NCBI RefSeq assembly: GCF_007859715.1
Contig: NZ_SJPG01000001.1
Coordinates: 5,090,001-5,154,000, forward strand
Source: Rubinisphaera italica
Lineage (GTDB): Bacteria; Planctomycetota; Planctomycetia; Planctomycetales; Planctomycetaceae
Length of the DNA: 64,000 nt
Direction of reading: 5' to 3'
Shown: piece by piece, positions 26,666 through 36,143 of the stretch
Position numbering within the stretch: position 1 is the first letter of the stretch
Layout: the number at the start of each line of letters is the position of its first letter
The notes under the pieces: model-generated
The model's database searches: none
Told to the model about the DNA's origin: nothing
What the model saw: only the letters and a program-made list of their open reading frames with translations
Program-made: the position numbers and the translations under genes

Positions 26666-28528
26666 ATGTGCGGAATAATCGGTTACGTTGGATATCAAGA
26701 GGCTCAGAATCTATTGCTGGATAGCCTGCACCGACTCGAATACCGAGGCTACGACAGTGCTGGAATTGCAGTGCTCGAAGAGGGAGAGATTACGATCCGT
26801 AAAAAATCGGGTCGCGTGCAGGAACTGGGGCATCTGATTTCCCAGCAGCCGCTCAAAGGTCACCTCGGAATTGGACACACGCGCTGGGCGACACACGGGG
26901 AAGTGAACGATACGAATTCGCACCCCCACATTGGTGGCGACAATGAAGTCTGCCTCGTGCACAATGGTGTGATTGAAAATTACACAAGCCTGCGAAAATC
27001 GCTCAAAGAGAAGGGGTTCGAATTCATCACGACAACGGACTCCGAGGTCGTTGCCCATCTGCTCGCTCACGAATACCGCCGAGCGGTTTCAAAAGGAGGC
27101 GAAGCTGGCTCCCAGAAAAGCTGTCTGGTTGCCATTCAGTCCACCTTGCTTCAATTGAAAGGAACTTACGGAATTGCCGTTCTATTTCGTGATTGTCCCG
27201 ATGTCATGTACGTCGCCCGCGTCGGTAGCCCACTTGTGATAGGGATCGGCGATCACGAACACTTCGTCGCCAGCGACGCCAGTCCACTCGCCGTCCATAC
27301 CGAAGAAGTTGTCTATCTCTCGGATAATGAAATCGCGGTTCTTACCGCAGACGATATCCAGATTATTCATCGCGACAGCGGCATCGTTGACCCGAAAATT
27401 GAAGTCCTCGAGCAAACCGCAGCAGAATCCGAACTCGGCGAATTTGAACATTACATGCTCAAAGAAATCTTCGAGCAGCCTCAATCGATTGAAAACGCGA
27501 TGCGCGGCCGCTTCAATGAAGATGAAGCGACTGCCGTGTTTGGTGGCCTGAATATGTCTGCCAAGGATATCCGCAAAGTCGACCGGATCGTCCTGACGGC
27601 CTGCGGCACTTCCTGGCACGCTGGCCTGGTCGGCGAATATCTGCTCGAAGAATTTGCCCGTATACCGACCGAGGTCGAATACGCCAGCGAACTGCGATAT
27701 CGGAACCCGCCGATGTCCGAAAACACGATGATCTTTGCAATCACTCAAAGCGGTGAAACAGCTGATACGTTGGCCGCAATGCGAGAATGCAAACGAAAAG
27801 GACATCCAACTCTGGCCATCTGTAATGTCGTTGGTTCGACCATTGCCCGTGAAGCCGATGGTGGAATCTATCTGCACGCTGGACCGGAAGTCGGTGTCGC
27901 TTCCACCAAAGCATTCACCTCGCAGGTCACGGTATTGACATTATTGGCATTATACTTCGGACGCATGCGGCACCTTTCCTACCCGGCTGGTTCTCGAATC
28001 ATTCGCCATCTGAAAGAAATGCCCCGCATCATCGAAGAGACGCTCAAATGTCATGAGATGGTCAAATACGTGGCGGATAAGTACGCAAAAAATAACAACT
28101 TCCTCTACCTCGGCCGCCTCTATAATTTTCCGGTCGCCCTCGAAGGAGCCTTGAAGCTCAAAGAAATCAGCTACATTCATGCCGAAGGCTATCCGGCTGC
28201 CGAGATGAAGCACGGTCCGTTAGCACTGGTCGATGAAGTCACGCCTTCTGTCTTTGTTGTCCCGAAATGTGGCATCTACCCGAAGGTCATCAGCAATCTC
28301 GAAGAAGTGAAAGCCCGCAAAGGTCCTGTCATTGCCATCGCATGTAAGGGAGATGACAAAATTGCCGAGCTGGCCGATGACGTCATTTTTGTCCCGGATG
28401 TCGAAGAGTATTTGCAACCGCTGGTCACTTCGATTCCTTTGCAGCTACTCTCCTATCACATCGCCCTGCATCGCGGCTGCAACGTCGATCGTCCAAGAAA
28501 TCTGGCCAAGAGCGTAACTGTAGAATAA
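26666..28528 (+). CDS. glmS: glutamine-fructose-6-phosphate aminotransferase (isomerizing)
   Basis: A 620-residue GlmS. The N-terminal glutaminase domain begins MCGIIGYVG, with Cys2 as nucleophile, and carries HTRWATHG and the ammonia-handling NGVIENY; the C-terminal half has two SIS sugar-isomerase domains (TACGTSWHAG; SQSGETADTL in form ITQSGETADTLAA; GVASTKAFTSQ) and ends with the standard tail RPRNLAKSVTVE. It makes glucosamine-6-phosphate from fructose-6-phosphate and glutamine, the first step towards UDP-GlcNAc. It is about 10 residues longer than the usual 609, from a small insertion near residue 137 (RRAVSKGGEAGSQKSC). Single gene with its own long upstream region. Confidence 0.98.
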   Translation: MCGIIGYVGYQEAQNLLLDSLHRLEYRGYDSAGIAVLEEGEITIRKKSGRVQELGHLISQQPLKGHLGIGHTRWATHGEVNDTNSHPHIGGDNEVCLVHNGVIENYTSLRKSLKEKGFEFITTTDSEVVAHLLAHEYRRAVSKGGEAGSQKSCLVAIQSTLLQLKGTYGIAVLFRDCPDVMYVARVGSPLVIGIGDHEHFVASDASPLAVHTEEVVYLSDNEIAVLTADDIQIIHRDSGIVDPKIEVLEQTAAESELGEFEHYMLKEIFEQPQSIENAMRGRFNEDEATAVFGGLNMSAKDIRKVDRIVLTACGTSWHAGLVGEYLLEEFARIPTEVEYASELRYRNPPMSENTMIFAITQSGETADTLAAMRECKRKGHPTLAICNVVGSTIAREADGGIYLHAGPEVGVASTKAFTSQVTVLTLLALYFGRMRHLSYPAGSRIIRHLKEMPRIIEETLKCHEMVKYVADKYAKNNNFLYLGRLYNFPVALEGALKLKEISYIHAEGYPAAEMKHGPLALVDEVTPSVFVVPKCGIYPKVISNLEEVKARKGPVIAIACKGDDKIAELADDVIFVPDVEEYLQPLVTSIPLQLLSYHIALHRGCNVDRPRNLAKSVTVE

Positions 28529-28702
28529 TGTGACAATTAAATGGTGCCTAATCTTAACCCGAATACTATGTGATTTTTTCAGTTCCGTAGGATTCCAACT
28601 ATCGCAAAATGTCGTGTAAGTTCAACATCGGAGAGCAGGCAAACTGCCTGCGGAATAGCGATTTGAGAGCGACATTTAAAGCTCGAAAGAGCACTACTCG
28701 TA

Positions 28703-28769
28703 GTTCCAATTAAAACTTCGGGTTGTGTGCCATTGGCTTCGCCAGTGCCACTCTAAATTTAATTGGAAC
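28703..28769. repeat. 67-bp nested palindromic repeat (REP-like)
   Basis: Outer arms GTTCCAATTAAA (28703-28714) and TTTAATTGGAAC (28758-28769) are perfectly inverted; the inner arms GTGCCATTGGC and GCCAGTGCCAC (28727-28751) form a second stem around TTC. Partial relatives are at 35979-36015 and 36047-36069. Confidence 0.75.
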
Positions 28770-28818
28770 AGACCTTTAGTCTTAAGAAACGCAATCGAGA
28801 AAGCCATTCCGTAACAGA

Positions 28819-28848
28819 ACACACTCGCTTGCGCTTTGTGCCTGTATT
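28819..28848. repeat. dispersed repeat ACACTCGCTTGCGC, inverted copy at 41015
   Basis: The 30 bases are the reverse complement of 41015-41044 except for two positions. This places the same sequence on either side of the 12-kb caspase-like block. Confidence 0.7.
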
Positions 28849-28908
28849 ATCGAATGCCATTGAACTCAATCAATCTTTTAAACTGCACCACAGATAAAAT
28901 GGATTGCT

Positions 28909-31900
28909 ATGAACCAGCAAACTGAGGGCTTGTCGAAGTTGCACAAGCAATTGTGGAGAAAACCTCAACCTTCAGAATCGGTCGCTCGCAGTACACTCTA
29001 TTCCCGTCGGCTGATATTGCTCATTGTCACCACGCTGTTGTTTGTGGCATTGCTGATGAGTCTGACAGAAGTCTTCAGACAACCTCGGACGCATCTGTTT
29101 ATCTTTGAAGACCAGATTCCTGACTATTCACAACTCGAAAGTGTGCTTGCGGTTAAACCGCTGGCTTACCCTGCCAATCCGGATTCGCTGTTTCGTGAAT
29201 TGAAACCAGCACCTGCAGATGCCGGTGAGGAGTCAGAGAAAACTCCGCCGCCGCGTTGTGAAACCCAATCGGTTAATCGCCTCAGCGACCTCATCCCCAC
29301 AATTGAACGCAAACGGCAAAAAAATGGAATTCATTCCCGCGACGTCGTCCTGATCTACCTCAGAGCTCAAGGGATCTCAGATAGTGATGATGCCGTTTTG
29401 TTAGTTCATACGGGGAATCCGAAATCACCTCTGAAACGATTCAGCGTGAGCGATTTACTGGAAGAGCTCTCGTTTGAAACTCGGGCGACTCTGGTCCTGA
29501 TCGATTACGGTACGCTAGAGACCGATCTGGCAAGTGGAATCTTAGTCAATCAGTTTAACAGTTCCCTCCAACAAGCCCTCAATGATCAGAAACAAGACAA
29601 CCTGTGGGTGATCGCTTCGCATGATCTTTTTGAGAAGTCGTATGTTTCCGATCAGGATCAGCGATCAATATTTGAAAGCGTACTTTCACAGGGGCTCTCC
29701 GGTTGGGCCGACTTGAATCAGAATGGCTGGGTCGAATTGCAGGAGATCCTCAGTTATCTGGAGCAGAAGGTACAACTTCGTGTCGGCGAAGAATCGGAAC
29801 AGCGCCTGCAGCAAACAGTTCGATTCCTGAAAAGTCACTCTTCTCGTGGCACCGAAAAATGGAATCAACGAATTATTTCCTCCGGCTTGGAGAAAGAGTC
29901 GGCTGAGGAAAACAGTTCCGCAACACCAGAAAAGCAGCCAGCCCAGGCTGCTTTTATTTCTCCATTTCTAATCACTCAGTATTTCACAACCGCATTCCAG
30001 CAGAACCCAGCTGCGGAAGTTCCACAAAATCAGAATTCGGCAACTCTATCGGGAGATGCCTCAAATACCCCAGCTGAAAAACCCAAGCAATCACACAATC
30101 AAAAAGAGAAAACGGAAAAGGCCCCGACTGCAGCTCCTGAACCGGTAGATCTCAGTAAGACACTCAAAGACTGCTGGGGGGTATACGAACAATTACTCAA
30201 TTCCTCACCGGCATCGATCCAAAACTCATTATCGATGCCGGTCGCCAGTTATGCTCCGGCGGCATGGAAAGATTTAGAAACCCTGCTCGTCTCTGCAACT
30301 TCACTTGCCCGACGCCCCGGCTCTGCCAATCTGACGGAATTGAACACATTATTGACGGAACAAGTTTTGTCATTGAAGGGATTTGATTCGACTCAGCCGC
30401 TTCCGGGAGCAGTCGGAATAGCCAGAAGAGTTGATCGTGCATTTCCTCGTCAATATATCAGCTGGCCAAAGCCCGATTCCTTGATTTTGCTCACCTGGTT
30501 GGCGGAATGTAATCATCGTCCCCTTCAAAAGCCGATGCTGCAAACCGTTCAAGATTTTAATTCGGCTCTCAATTCTGAGTCTTCTGATTCAATGCAGAAA
30601 TGGCTGACGCTACATCCTGAATTGATCAACTCTTATCGCGAAGTTGAGCTTTGTAACCAACTGTTGACATCTGGAATTGAATGGCCGATCTGTCAAAAAG
30701 TCATTCAAACAACACAAATCAGTATTCGATGTCGATTCTCCCGCTATATTCAAAGTGACTATTCTCAAAAACTGGTCTCACAAGCCGATGAGTTACTCGC
30801 TTATGCAAATCGACAAATCAGTCAGACCACGAATCCGGAAGACGAATCTCAGATTTCACCATCGCTGGAAAAAGCGGACGGTTTGTATCAGCAGGTGCTG
30901 AAGTTTCATGAGAAAATGGCCGTCGTCCAAAATCAATTGTGGGTTCAAGTTGTAGACGTGACCTCGCCCCACTTTGATCAAGTCACTCCTGTTCGACAAG
31001 AAATTTTTCTGAAAGACGGTCACAAATCAATCCCGGAATTGACCGTGCTTGCCAGTGCCTACAACTTTCTTAAAGATGTGAAACAGGCAAATCCGGAATT
31101 GCTCTTTCAACAACTTGCTCAATTGAAGAATCGAGATGCGTTATTGTTGGGGCAGAATGCTGTATTTCAATATGAATACAACTTAGAAACCGTTAAGAGT
31201 GCCCCCCCAGTACTGGTCACTCAGGCCAACTCCTATTTACTGGTGCCTTCCACTGAAGATTTAAATACCCCAATGAAACTGGAAGAGAAATTCACTTCCT
31301 CGGGCGTGGAATTACTGCCTGAGGACCAATTGCTCGATATCTCATCACGACCCGTGCAATCCTGGATGCCAGTACAATCCCAAATTCAGAAAGCCTATTC
31401 ACAGGCTCGTCTTGAGATTGCTTTATGGGGAGAAAAGACCCCTGAGTTTGAGGCTCTTACGGATCTCTTTCAGCAAGTCGAAGATCATTTCAAACCGCTC
31501 GACGATGTCGAAATGACAATTCCGAATCTACAGATGTATCAAACCCATACGATTGAATTGAGTGAACAGTTTGGAATAGCCTTCGCTGCATTTGTGAGGA
31601 ATTTCTATAGCTCGCCAAAGATGAAGCAAGAAGAACAAGCACAACTCGAAAGTAATTTTCCCCAAAGAATGCGTGCGATATTCTGTTCCTTGCCCACGAA
31701 TATTTCTGACCATTCGCAATCAGAAATTACGAATCTTACCTATTTGCCACAGGATTTAAGAATCATAGCGCAAGCTTTACGCGACCGCCTGCTGAATTCC
31801 GTGGAGATCTCCTTCGCACAATATCCACAGATAAAAAGCGAAGCCGATCAGATCCGCCCTGTCGTTTTCGGTCAGCCAGTCTGGTCCTATCGCGTAGTCG

Positions 31901-34089
31901 ATGGCTTGCCGGTAGAGATTAAACAAACAGCACCGATCGATCTGCAAACGAGTCCTTCGAGTGAATTTGAATTGAAGATTGTCTCCAGCCGGGATCAGGT
32001 GCAAAGTCTCTGGCTGACAGCAGAATATGATAGCAGTGAATTTTTACTGGAAACGGTTGGAACAGACAGCCGTAAAAATGTTCCGTTGATGCCGTTTGCC
32101 GAAGCGGATCACTCGAAAACAATTGCCCAGATTGCGGATTATCGTCCTCTTTCGAGATATCTCGACGAAGTCAAAACGTCACAAACACCAATTGTATTGC
32201 AACCACGTGGAACGCAAACATTCACTTTTCGCATGACCCGAACTCAAACTCAGGCGAAATCGTGTCAGTGTGTATTTAATGTCATGACTAACAATCGCAT
32301 CATTCGCTATCCGGTTTGGATCAACTGCGGACAAACCAGTCCGGTCCAATTGACCTGGAGCTCTCCCCAGGCAATTGCGATTCCAATCGAAGCCGGATGG
32401 AGTCTTAAGATGTTGCCCAACTCCACGACGGACGTTGAATTGTCTGCAAGTAACTCCAGCAACACTCCGCAGAAAGTCGCATTGTCAATTGTTGGACTGG
32501 ATCGCTTGCCCGGGAATCTTCCACCAGTTGCTGTGGACGCAAGTCTGACCAAACAGATCGAACAACAGTGGGGGACAACCCAAGAGATCTCAGCAGCAGT
32601 GGTCCATGAGATCCCGGCTCAGACCACTGATTTTCCACTGTTCGTCAGACCTGCTGCCGGCAGCCCCCCAGCTCCACCATCCGAACAGAAACCTGTCGCT
32701 CCGGTCCTGATTGCGATTCTCAATAACACTGAGAAGAACCTGATGAGCTATGTTCCGATACAAACTGAAATTCTGCATCCACAGGAATATGTGGAGCCTG
32801 AAATAAATTTTGACACCATTTCCAAGTCACTGACGATCAACCTGAATCGCATTAACTCTGGCTTTCCCATCTCTCCGACAATTCGAGTTGAAGCGGAATT
32901 GGTAGCCGCAGGTGATGAGAGTAACGCAATTCATTTTCCGATCACTCTCCCTTCGGAGCTGGAGCAAATTCCATTTGAAACATCTTTTTCAGAAACCAAT
33001 GCTTCTCCATTATCCATCAACCTCACAGTCGATGGTTATCCACGGGCGTTCCGCTATGAACTTCCACTCAACCAGTCCATCCGGAACTTAGCTCGATCGA
33101 CGCAATCAGAAATTCAAATTCTCTCACCCGGAGCAGGAACCGCTTTTTCCAGTCAGACGAATCAATTACTCGGTAAACTCCAAGCCGATTTGGGTTACAC
33201 GAGCACTTCAGAGAATCAGACTTACATTGAATTCGGAATCGATATCAACCAGGATCGCGTTCTGTATCAGGAGCCCTCTGTTAAACTGGGTCAGGATCGG
33301 CTTCCGCTACTCTCTTATGTGATAACCGGAACAAGTCTTCAACTGATCAATGTTGTCCAGGATCTATCGATTGAAGTCCCACTGGACAATCTGACAAATC
33401 AGCGCGTGAATTTATTAGGACAGGTTCTCACCGGCCAGGGAGAAGTCTGGAGTCAACCAGTCGAAATCATCCTCGATGGTCAACCCCCAGTGATTTCTGA
33501 AGTCACACCCGTCTCCGCAGCTGTTGTCGGTGTTCCACTTTCAGTCGAGGTGACCGCAACAGATGGAAATTTTAGTGGTGTGGAGAAAGTTTCGCTGGTA
33601 CTGGATGTCTCCCAGAAAGGAGAAATCACGCCAGATGCCGCTTTAGTTGAGGCGCAAATAAATGAAAACGGGCAGTGGATTGCTCAGGTTCCCACGGCTG
33701 ATGCGAAACCGGAAAGCTATCTCCTGCTCGCTCAGGCGACCGATCGCGCAGGCAATGTCAGTCGGACTGCTCGAACAGTTGTGAAATTTCTCTCTGCCGA
33801 AGAAATGAAAGCACAGGAAGAGGCTCCCGATAAAACTGTTCGGGGGCAAATTATTTATGGCAAAGACCCTGTCGATGAAGCGATGATCACTCTTAAAGAT
33901 GCCACGGGGGCCAATGCTGGCGAAGCGAAATCTGATGAAAATGGACGTTTTATCATCAAAAATCTAAAACCTGGCGCGTATGAACTCTCTGTCCGAGCTG
34001 TCGAACGGGGAAAAATTCGAACACTGACACAGTCCATCGAATTAACTCCCGCAACTCCCGAAGCGAATCTTGTGTTGAAACTGGAATAG
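28909..34089 (+). CDS. 1726-residue membrane protein with an inactive caspase-like domain
   Basis: Single-pass protein: cytosolic tail, membrane helix at about 35-52 (LILLIVTTLLFVALLMSL), then outside the membrane a caspase-like alpha/beta domain (about 61-315). The strand carrying the usual His-Gly reads VVLIYLRAQGISDSDDA and the strand carrying the usual Asp-x-Cys reads ATLVLIDYGTLETD, so both catalytic residues are lost; the closing segment GLSGWADLNQNGWVELQEIL is the D-x-N-x-x-G-x-V-x-L-x-E stretch common in bacterial C14 proteins. A Pro/Glu/Ala linker (about 320-400) leads to a helical region (to about 1000), several Ig-like beta domains, and a C-terminal carboxypeptidase-regulatory-like module (VRGQIIYGKDPVDEAMITLK). 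First gene of a three-gene co-directional block; likely a pseudoenzyme partner of the protein encoded at 36144. Confidence 0.8.
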   Translation: MNQQTEGLSKLHKQLWRKPQPSESVARSTLYSRRLILLIVTTLLFVALLMSLTEVFRQPRTHLFIFEDQIPDYSQLESVLAVKPLAYPANPDSLFRELKPAPADAGEESEKTPPPRCETQSVNRLSDLIPTIERKRQKNGIHSRDVVLIYLRAQGISDSDDAVLLVHTGNPKSPLKRFSVSDLLEELSFETRATLVLIDYGTLETDLASGILVNQFNSSLQQALNDQKQDNLWVIASHDLFEKSYVSDQDQRSIFESVLSQGLSGWADLNQNGWVELQEILSYLEQKVQLRVGEESEQRLQQTVRFLKSHSSRGTEKWNQRIISSGLEKESAEENSSATPEKQPAQAAFISPFLITQYFTTAFQQNPAAEVPQNQNSATLSGDASNTPAEKPKQSHNQKEKTEKAPTAAPEPVDLSKTLKDCWGVYEQLLNSSPASIQNSLSMPVASYAPAAWKDLETLLVSATSLARRPGSANLTELNTLLTEQVLSLKGFDSTQPLPGAVGIARRVDRAFPRQYISWPKPDSLILLTWLAECNHRPLQKPMLQTVQDFNSALNSESSDSMQKWLTLHPELINSYREVELCNQLLTSGIEWPICQKVIQTTQISIRCRFSRYIQSDYSQKLVSQADELLAYANRQISQTTNPEDESQISPSLEKADGLYQQVLKFHEKMAVVQNQLWVQVVDVTSPHFDQVTPVRQEIFLKDGHKSIPELTVLASAYNFLKDVKQANPELLFQQLAQLKNRDALLLGQNAVFQYEYNLETVKSAPPVLVTQANSYLLVPSTEDLNTPMKLEEKFTSSGVELLPEDQLLDISSRPVQSWMPVQSQIQKAYSQARLEIALWGEKTPEFEALTDLFQQVEDHFKPLDDVEMTIPNLQMYQTHTIELSEQFGIAFAAFVRNFYSSPKMKQEEQAQLESNFPQRMRAIFCSLPTNISDHSQSEITNLTYLPQDLRIIAQALRDRLLNSVEISFAQYPQIKSEADQIRPVVFGQPVWSYRVVDGLPVEIKQTAPIDLQTSPSSEFELKIVSSRDQVQSLWLTAEYDSSEFLLETVGTDSRKNVPLMPFAEADHSKTIAQIADYRPLSRYLDEVKTSQTPIVLQPRGTQTFTFRMTRTQTQAKSCQCVFNVMTNNRIIRYPVWINCGQTSPVQLTWSSPQAIAIPIEAGWSLKMLPNSTTDVELSASNSSNTPQKVALSIVGLDRLPGNLPPVAVDASLTKQIEQQWGTTQEISAAVVHEIPAQTTDFPLFVRPAAGSPPAPPSEQKPVAPVLIAILNNTEKNLMSYVPIQTEILHPQEYVEPEINFDTISKSLTINLNRINSGFPISPTIRVEAELVAAGDESNAIHFPITLPSELEQIPFETSFSETNASPLSINLTVDGYPRAFRYELPLNQSIRNLARSTQSEIQILSPGAGTAFSSQTNQLLGKLQADLGYTSTSENQTYIEFGIDINQDRVLYQEPSVKLGQDRLPLLSYVITGTSLQLINVVQDLSIEVPLDNLTNQRVNLLGQVLTGQGEVWSQPVEIILDGQPPVISEVTPVSAAVVGVPLSVEVTATDGNFSGVEKVSLVLDVSQKGEITPDAALVEAQINENGQWIAQVPTADAKPESYLLLAQATDRAGNVSRTARTVVKFLSAEEMKAQEEAPDKTVRGQIIYGKDPVDEAMITLKDATGANAGEAKSDENGRFIIKNLKPGAYELSVRAVERGKIRTLTQSIELTPATPEANLVLKLE

Positions 34090-34238
34090 CCCCATAGTCG
34101 TCAAATCGCCCAAGCTTCTTATTGTGCGATTATTCCGTTTTGAGATTTTCTCTGCCACGACCAATCGAAGATCACTCCTCAAGTCATTTTGCATCAATGA
34201 CGATAACATGGATGGTTCAGGATGTTTTTACCGATTGT

Positions 34239-35831
34239 ATGGATTCTACGGCGATGGAATGGAAGTCAATTCTTATCCTTCTGCTGGGAGCGTTCACATT
34301 TCTTCAGGGATGTGCGGCCCCTCCCGGGGGTGCTGCTGCGCTTCCTGCCCCGCCAGGATTGCCTCCGCTTCCACCTGGGGCAGATGGTTCGAAAACCGTT
34401 GTCGTACCCAATAATCTGAATGTAAATGTCCATCGATCCTGCTGTTCGTTGTTCGATTTTCTTGGGTTTCCCCGGATTGGAACTGCGTTTCGCAATCTGG
34501 CGGGAGGCGTTTATCAGCTGACCGCTCGGCTCTTCCCTGTGATTGCAACAGGTTTTCCCGAACGTGAACCTGGTGATCCCGTCTTGCCACTCGATTCTCC
34601 GGCAAATTTGACCTCGAGCAGTCCAGCTGTGCAAAGTGCTGCCAAAATCAAAATGGATGAGAACCAGGCTCAGCAGAAGGTCAAAGCCATAAATTATCTC
34701 GCGACCATTGGTTGCGGAGGCTGCTATCCTGATGTTGAAGATGCTTTTCTAGCCGCTTTAGACGATTGCACAGAATCCGTTCGTTATGCGGCCGTGGTCG
34801 CTTTGAAAGAATCGGGTGGAAATGCCTGTGCCTACTGTTCCCATAAAAGTTGCTGTAGTCCGAAGATTCGTAATAAATTGATGGAAATGACTCAGGAAGG
34901 TGATTGTCTGGATTGTCCCGGCGAACCTTCCCCTCGAGTCCGCCGTGTCGCTCGACTCGCCTTGTTTGCCTGTGGAGCAAAGGGACTGGCTGCCGTTCCA
35001 GATATCTTGCCGGGAGACATTGAAGGGCCAACATTGGAACTCGCCCCGCCACCAGCAGTTGGTGAATCCATTCCTGCCCAGACTCCAGAAACTGGAGTTC
35101 AACAGGCGAGTTATGAATTAGCGACAACTCCCTCGAATCCTGTTGAGGGATTAACAGGGTTGGATCAATCGCAAGTGGAAGAGTTAGCTTCCAGCTGGTT
35201 AGCCGAGTTACCAGCGGACCTCTCTCTGGATGAAAAACGGGACATCTTGCGAAAACGAATGAGAAACTATCTGCAGACTCAAAATGAACGAGAAATATTA
35301 GTCGGAGATATTGTCCACGAACTGCAGGTCCAACAGCAGATTCTGGTGAAAGAATCCGTTCAGACAAATCCTATGCCAAAGCAAAAATCTCCTGTCCAGG
35401 TTGCACCTCCACGCGAGTTGAAATTCCCTCAGCCATCAATGGCAGGAAAACCGATTGTCCAGCAGATTCCGCAACCGATCATTGTCGATTCTCAAATTCA
35501 ACAGGTAAGTCACCAAAGTCAAGCTGTCATGGTTCGTTGGGAAAGTTTAATCCTGATGGACGATGCGGTTCCAAATGGTCGTAAGCAGCTGGAGCAGTTG
35601 CGAGCGTTCCTGAAAAACAGTCCTCAAGCTAATCCGCCCGAGGAATTTTTCCGACAGCAGCTAACGGCTAAAACCATCGACTGGACAAATACGGGATACA
35701 TCACCAATTCTGCTCGGAGGGGAGCATTGGAATCTATCGCTATTGGCGAGATGAGCGACGTGATTGAAATTGAGGGCGGATATGAAATCGTGCGTGTTTT
35801 ACAACGAAAGCCGATCGGTTTTGAGGAGTGA
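34239..35831 (+). CDS. Cys-rich HEAT-repeat lipoprotein with parvulin-like C-terminus
   Basis: The signal sequence LILLLGAFTFLQGC ends in a lipobox Cys. A Pro/Gly/Ala stretch follows, then a Cys-rich helical region with HEAT-like repeats (VKAINYLATIGCGGCYPDVE; YAAVVALKESGGNACAYC; RRVARLALFACGAKGLA) holding more than a dozen cysteines in CC, CGGC, CAYC and CLDC pairs, suggesting metal or disulfide binding. A Gln/Pro linker leads to a C-terminal segment (ALESIAIGEMSDVIEIEGGYEIVRVL) matching the last part of parvulin peptidyl-prolyl isomerases, though shorter than a full domain. The start is uncertain: the frame opens at 34122, and 34239 or 34254 give a proper signal peptide. It lies 150 bases after the pseudocaspase gene and 312 before the caspase-VWA gene. 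Confidence 0.75.
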   Translation: MDSTAMEWKSILILLLGAFTFLQGCAAPPGGAAALPAPPGLPPLPPGADGSKTVVVPNNLNVNVHRSCCSLFDFLGFPRIGTAFRNLAGGVYQLTARLFPVIATGFPEREPGDPVLPLDSPANLTSSSPAVQSAAKIKMDENQAQQKVKAINYLATIGCGGCYPDVEDAFLAALDDCTESVRYAAVVALKESGGNACAYCSHKSCCSPKIRNKLMEMTQEGDCLDCPGEPSPRVRRVARLALFACGAKGLAAVPDILPGDIEGPTLELAPPPAVGESIPAQTPETGVQQASYELATTPSNPVEGLTGLDQSQVEELASSWLAELPADLSLDEKRDILRKRMRNYLQTQNEREILVGDIVHELQVQQQILVKESVQTNPMPKQKSPVQVAPPRELKFPQPSMAGKPIVQQIPQPIIVDSQIQQVSHQSQAVMVRWESLILMDDAVPNGRKQLEQLRAFLKNSPQANPPEEFFRQQLTAKTIDWTNTGYITNSARRGALESIAIGEMSDVIEIEGGYEIVRVLQRKPIGFEE

Positions 35832-35852
35832 TGTTGTCGGTAGCAAAATATC

Positions 35853-35945
35853 GGGTGCCATGCTCACGCTTGCGTAAGTATGCGAAATAGAATTCCGAAC
35901 GACCTTATCCCTTAGTTGGCCACGACAAGCATGGCCATGGCACCC
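35853..35945. repeat. inverted repeat related to the REP flanking the transposase gene
   Basis: GGGTGCCATGC (35853-35863) and GCATGGCCATGGCACCC (35929-35945) form imperfect inverted arms 93 bases apart. The outer GGTGCCATGC equals the start of the 36-bp repeats at 44460 and 45189, so it is probably another member of that family. Confidence 0.6.
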
Positions 35946-35978
35946 TACGAACCGATTGAAATAAAACACTACAGCTCT

Positions 35979-36069
35979 GTTCCAACTATATATTTGGGTG
36001 GCACTGGCTTTGCCCGTGTATCGTTACTTCAGTTTTAGTCTCGACTTGCACTGGCAAAGCCAGTGGCAC
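35979..36069. repeat. GTTCCAA / GTGGCACTGGC repeat pair
   Basis: GTTCCAA at 35979-35985, GTGGCACTGGCTTTGCC at 35999-36015 and the inverted GGCAAAGCCAGTGGCAC at 36053-36069. This is the family of the 28703-28769 element, again in the leader of a caspase-like gene. Confidence 0.65.
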
Positions 36070-36143
36070 AACAAATGAGAATACAGTCTTCAGCAAAGCT
36101 CGATTAGCGGATTAACCTCGATTCCAGAAATACTCAAGGCAAA

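Larger units (their letters stand above)
28529..28908. other. intergenic region with two dispersed palindromic repeats
   Basis: Holds the nested palindrome at 28703-28769 and a copy of the ACTCGCTTGCGC repeat at 28819-28848. No gene seen. The right part should carry the promoter of the downstream three-gene block. Confidence 0.5.
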
